The position numbers were made by a program, and so were the translations under genes. Positions 63,433-64,000 of a DNA stretch of 64,000 nt are shown here, in pieces. Origin of the DNA: Hyaloraphidium curvatum (lineage: Eukaryota > Monoblepharomycota > Hyaloraphidiomycetes > Hyaloraphidiales > Hyaloraphidiaceae); assembly GCA_025558095.1 (NCBI GenBank), contig JAIVFI010000007.1, positions 826,791-890,790 on the forward strand. The letters are read 5' to 3'. The notes beneath the pieces are model-generated. The model searched no databases. It was not told where the DNA came from and worked only from the letters and a program-made list of their open reading frames with translations. How positions within the stretch are numbered: position 1 is the stretch's first letter; each line of letters begins with the position of its first letter.

Positions 63433-63837
63433 CTACCCCGCCCTCACCGGACACGCCGTCTCGGCCGTGAGCGGCACCCCGAAGTTGTGCAGCACGCTCG
63501 CGAGCCCCAGCGCCGCCGTCAGCAGCGTTGCAAAGTAACCCCTCACTGCTGAGCCCGTCACGATGAAGCCCGCGAATCGCGCGCGGTACCGTCCGACCTC
63601 GGCGAAGCTCCCCAAGAGGGCGTCCAACGCGGTGAGCTCGGGGGCCAGCTCAGAGCGGAACGAGGCGCCGGAGGGGCCGGGGAGTGAGGTGCCGATCGTG
63701 AGCAGCGCGCGGGCTTCCTCGCGCGCGCGCTCGTACGTTTCCAGGAGCGTATTGACGGCGCCGTTCCAGAACGCCAGGTTGACGAGATCGATGGTGTTCG
63801 ATCCCAGGAGGATGAAGATGAGGCCCGCATAGGCCGA
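63433..63837 (-). pseudogene. C-terminal fragment of the membrane-protein family, cut by the telomere
   Basis: The minus-strand frame is open from the telomere junction to the stop at 63433, about 135 residues: AGLIFILLGSNTIDLVNLAF, then a soluble loop, then FAGFIVTGSAVRGYFATLLT and GVPLTAETACPV. It aligns with the C-terminal third of the 58459 gene (IDLVN, ETY/DTV-RE, RAR-FAG/FGL-VT, and the ending G-x-x-LT-x-ET-x-x-P-x-V). The first two thirds and the start codon are replaced by telomeric repeats. It is in inverted orientation to the full copy. Not expected to make a complete protein. Confidence 0.7.
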
Positions 63838-64000
63838 GAGGTTAGGTTAGGTTAGGTTAGGTTAGGTTAGGTTAGGTTAGGTTAGGGTTAGGTTAGGTTA
63901 GGTTAGGTTAGGTTAGGTTAGGTTAGGTTAGGTTAGGTTAGGTTAGGTTAGGTTAGGTTAGGTTAGGTTAGGTTAGGTTAGGTTAGGTTAGGTTAGGTTA
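63838..64000. repeat. telomeric repeats (TTAGG)n at chromosome end
   Basis: About 32 tandem copies of the 5-mer TTAGG on the + strand, running to the last base, with a single TTAGGG variant at about 63882-63887. The G-rich strand points outward, so this is the right end of the chromosome (or of the assembled sequence). Confidence 0.95.

Overview
The window is the right-hand end of a nuclear chromosome of a GC-rich eukaryote with very many small introns. It finishes in about 160 bases of TTAGG repeats running to the last base. I modelled about 36 genes. About 93 short introns (mostly 48-65 nt) can be placed by reading frame; most are GT-AG with a CTGAC/CTAAC-like branch point close to the acceptor, and three are GC-AG. 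Gene content (NmrA-like, P450, Baeyer-Villiger monooxygenase, EF-hand mitochondrial carrier, CaiB-type CoA transferase, MYND proteins) looks fungal. An EsV-1-7-like cysteine-repeat protein, a PAPS sulfotransferase, an egghead-like GT2 and a secernin-like protein are also seen in algae and other protists, so I do not assign a lineage.

Layout. 1-2.5 kb: the 3' part of a SPATA20/YyaL-type gene and a 2OG dioxygenase. 2.9-31 kb: six paralogues of an apparently undescribed nuclear coiled-coil family (2873, 7438, 9518, 13473, 15697 and 29658) interleaved with ordinary genes. Among these are a Rieske protein, MYND and zinc-finger proteins, a methyltransferase, a GT2 glycosyltransferase, an NmrA-like protein, a calcium-regulated mitochondrial carrier and a glutaredoxin. 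31.6-52.9 kb: mostly single-copy metabolic genes (TMLHE-like, WS/DGAT, alkenal reductase, alkyltransferase, EsV-1-7-like, secernin-like, CoA transferase, sulfotransferase, Baeyer-Villiger monooxygenase, alcohol dehydrogenase, cupin). 53-57.5 kb: nearly gene-free, with one MYND gene. 57.5-64 kb: a decayed retroelement tail, a multi-pass membrane protein, a P450, a secreted protein, and a fragment of a second copy of the membrane protein that is cut by the telomere.

The most interesting system is the coiled-coil family. All six copies share a 17-nt first exon (M-x-x-x-P-S after splicing), a phase-2 first intron of 53-61 nt and a 14-bp palindrome (CTGCGAGCTCCCAG type) about 90-119 bp upstream of the ATG. 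Most also share a coiled coil, a proline/serine linker ending in a SUMO-interacting-motif-like patch, a C-terminal domain, and an acidic tail with a basic nuclear-localisation-like end. Three copies have a last exon of exactly 610 nt. Two copies (15697 and 29658) are each followed on the same strand by a paralogous RING/TRAF-type ubiquitin-ligase-like gene, making two inverted copies of a two-gene unit. A link between SUMO reading and ubiquitin ligation is my inference and is not shown by the sequence.
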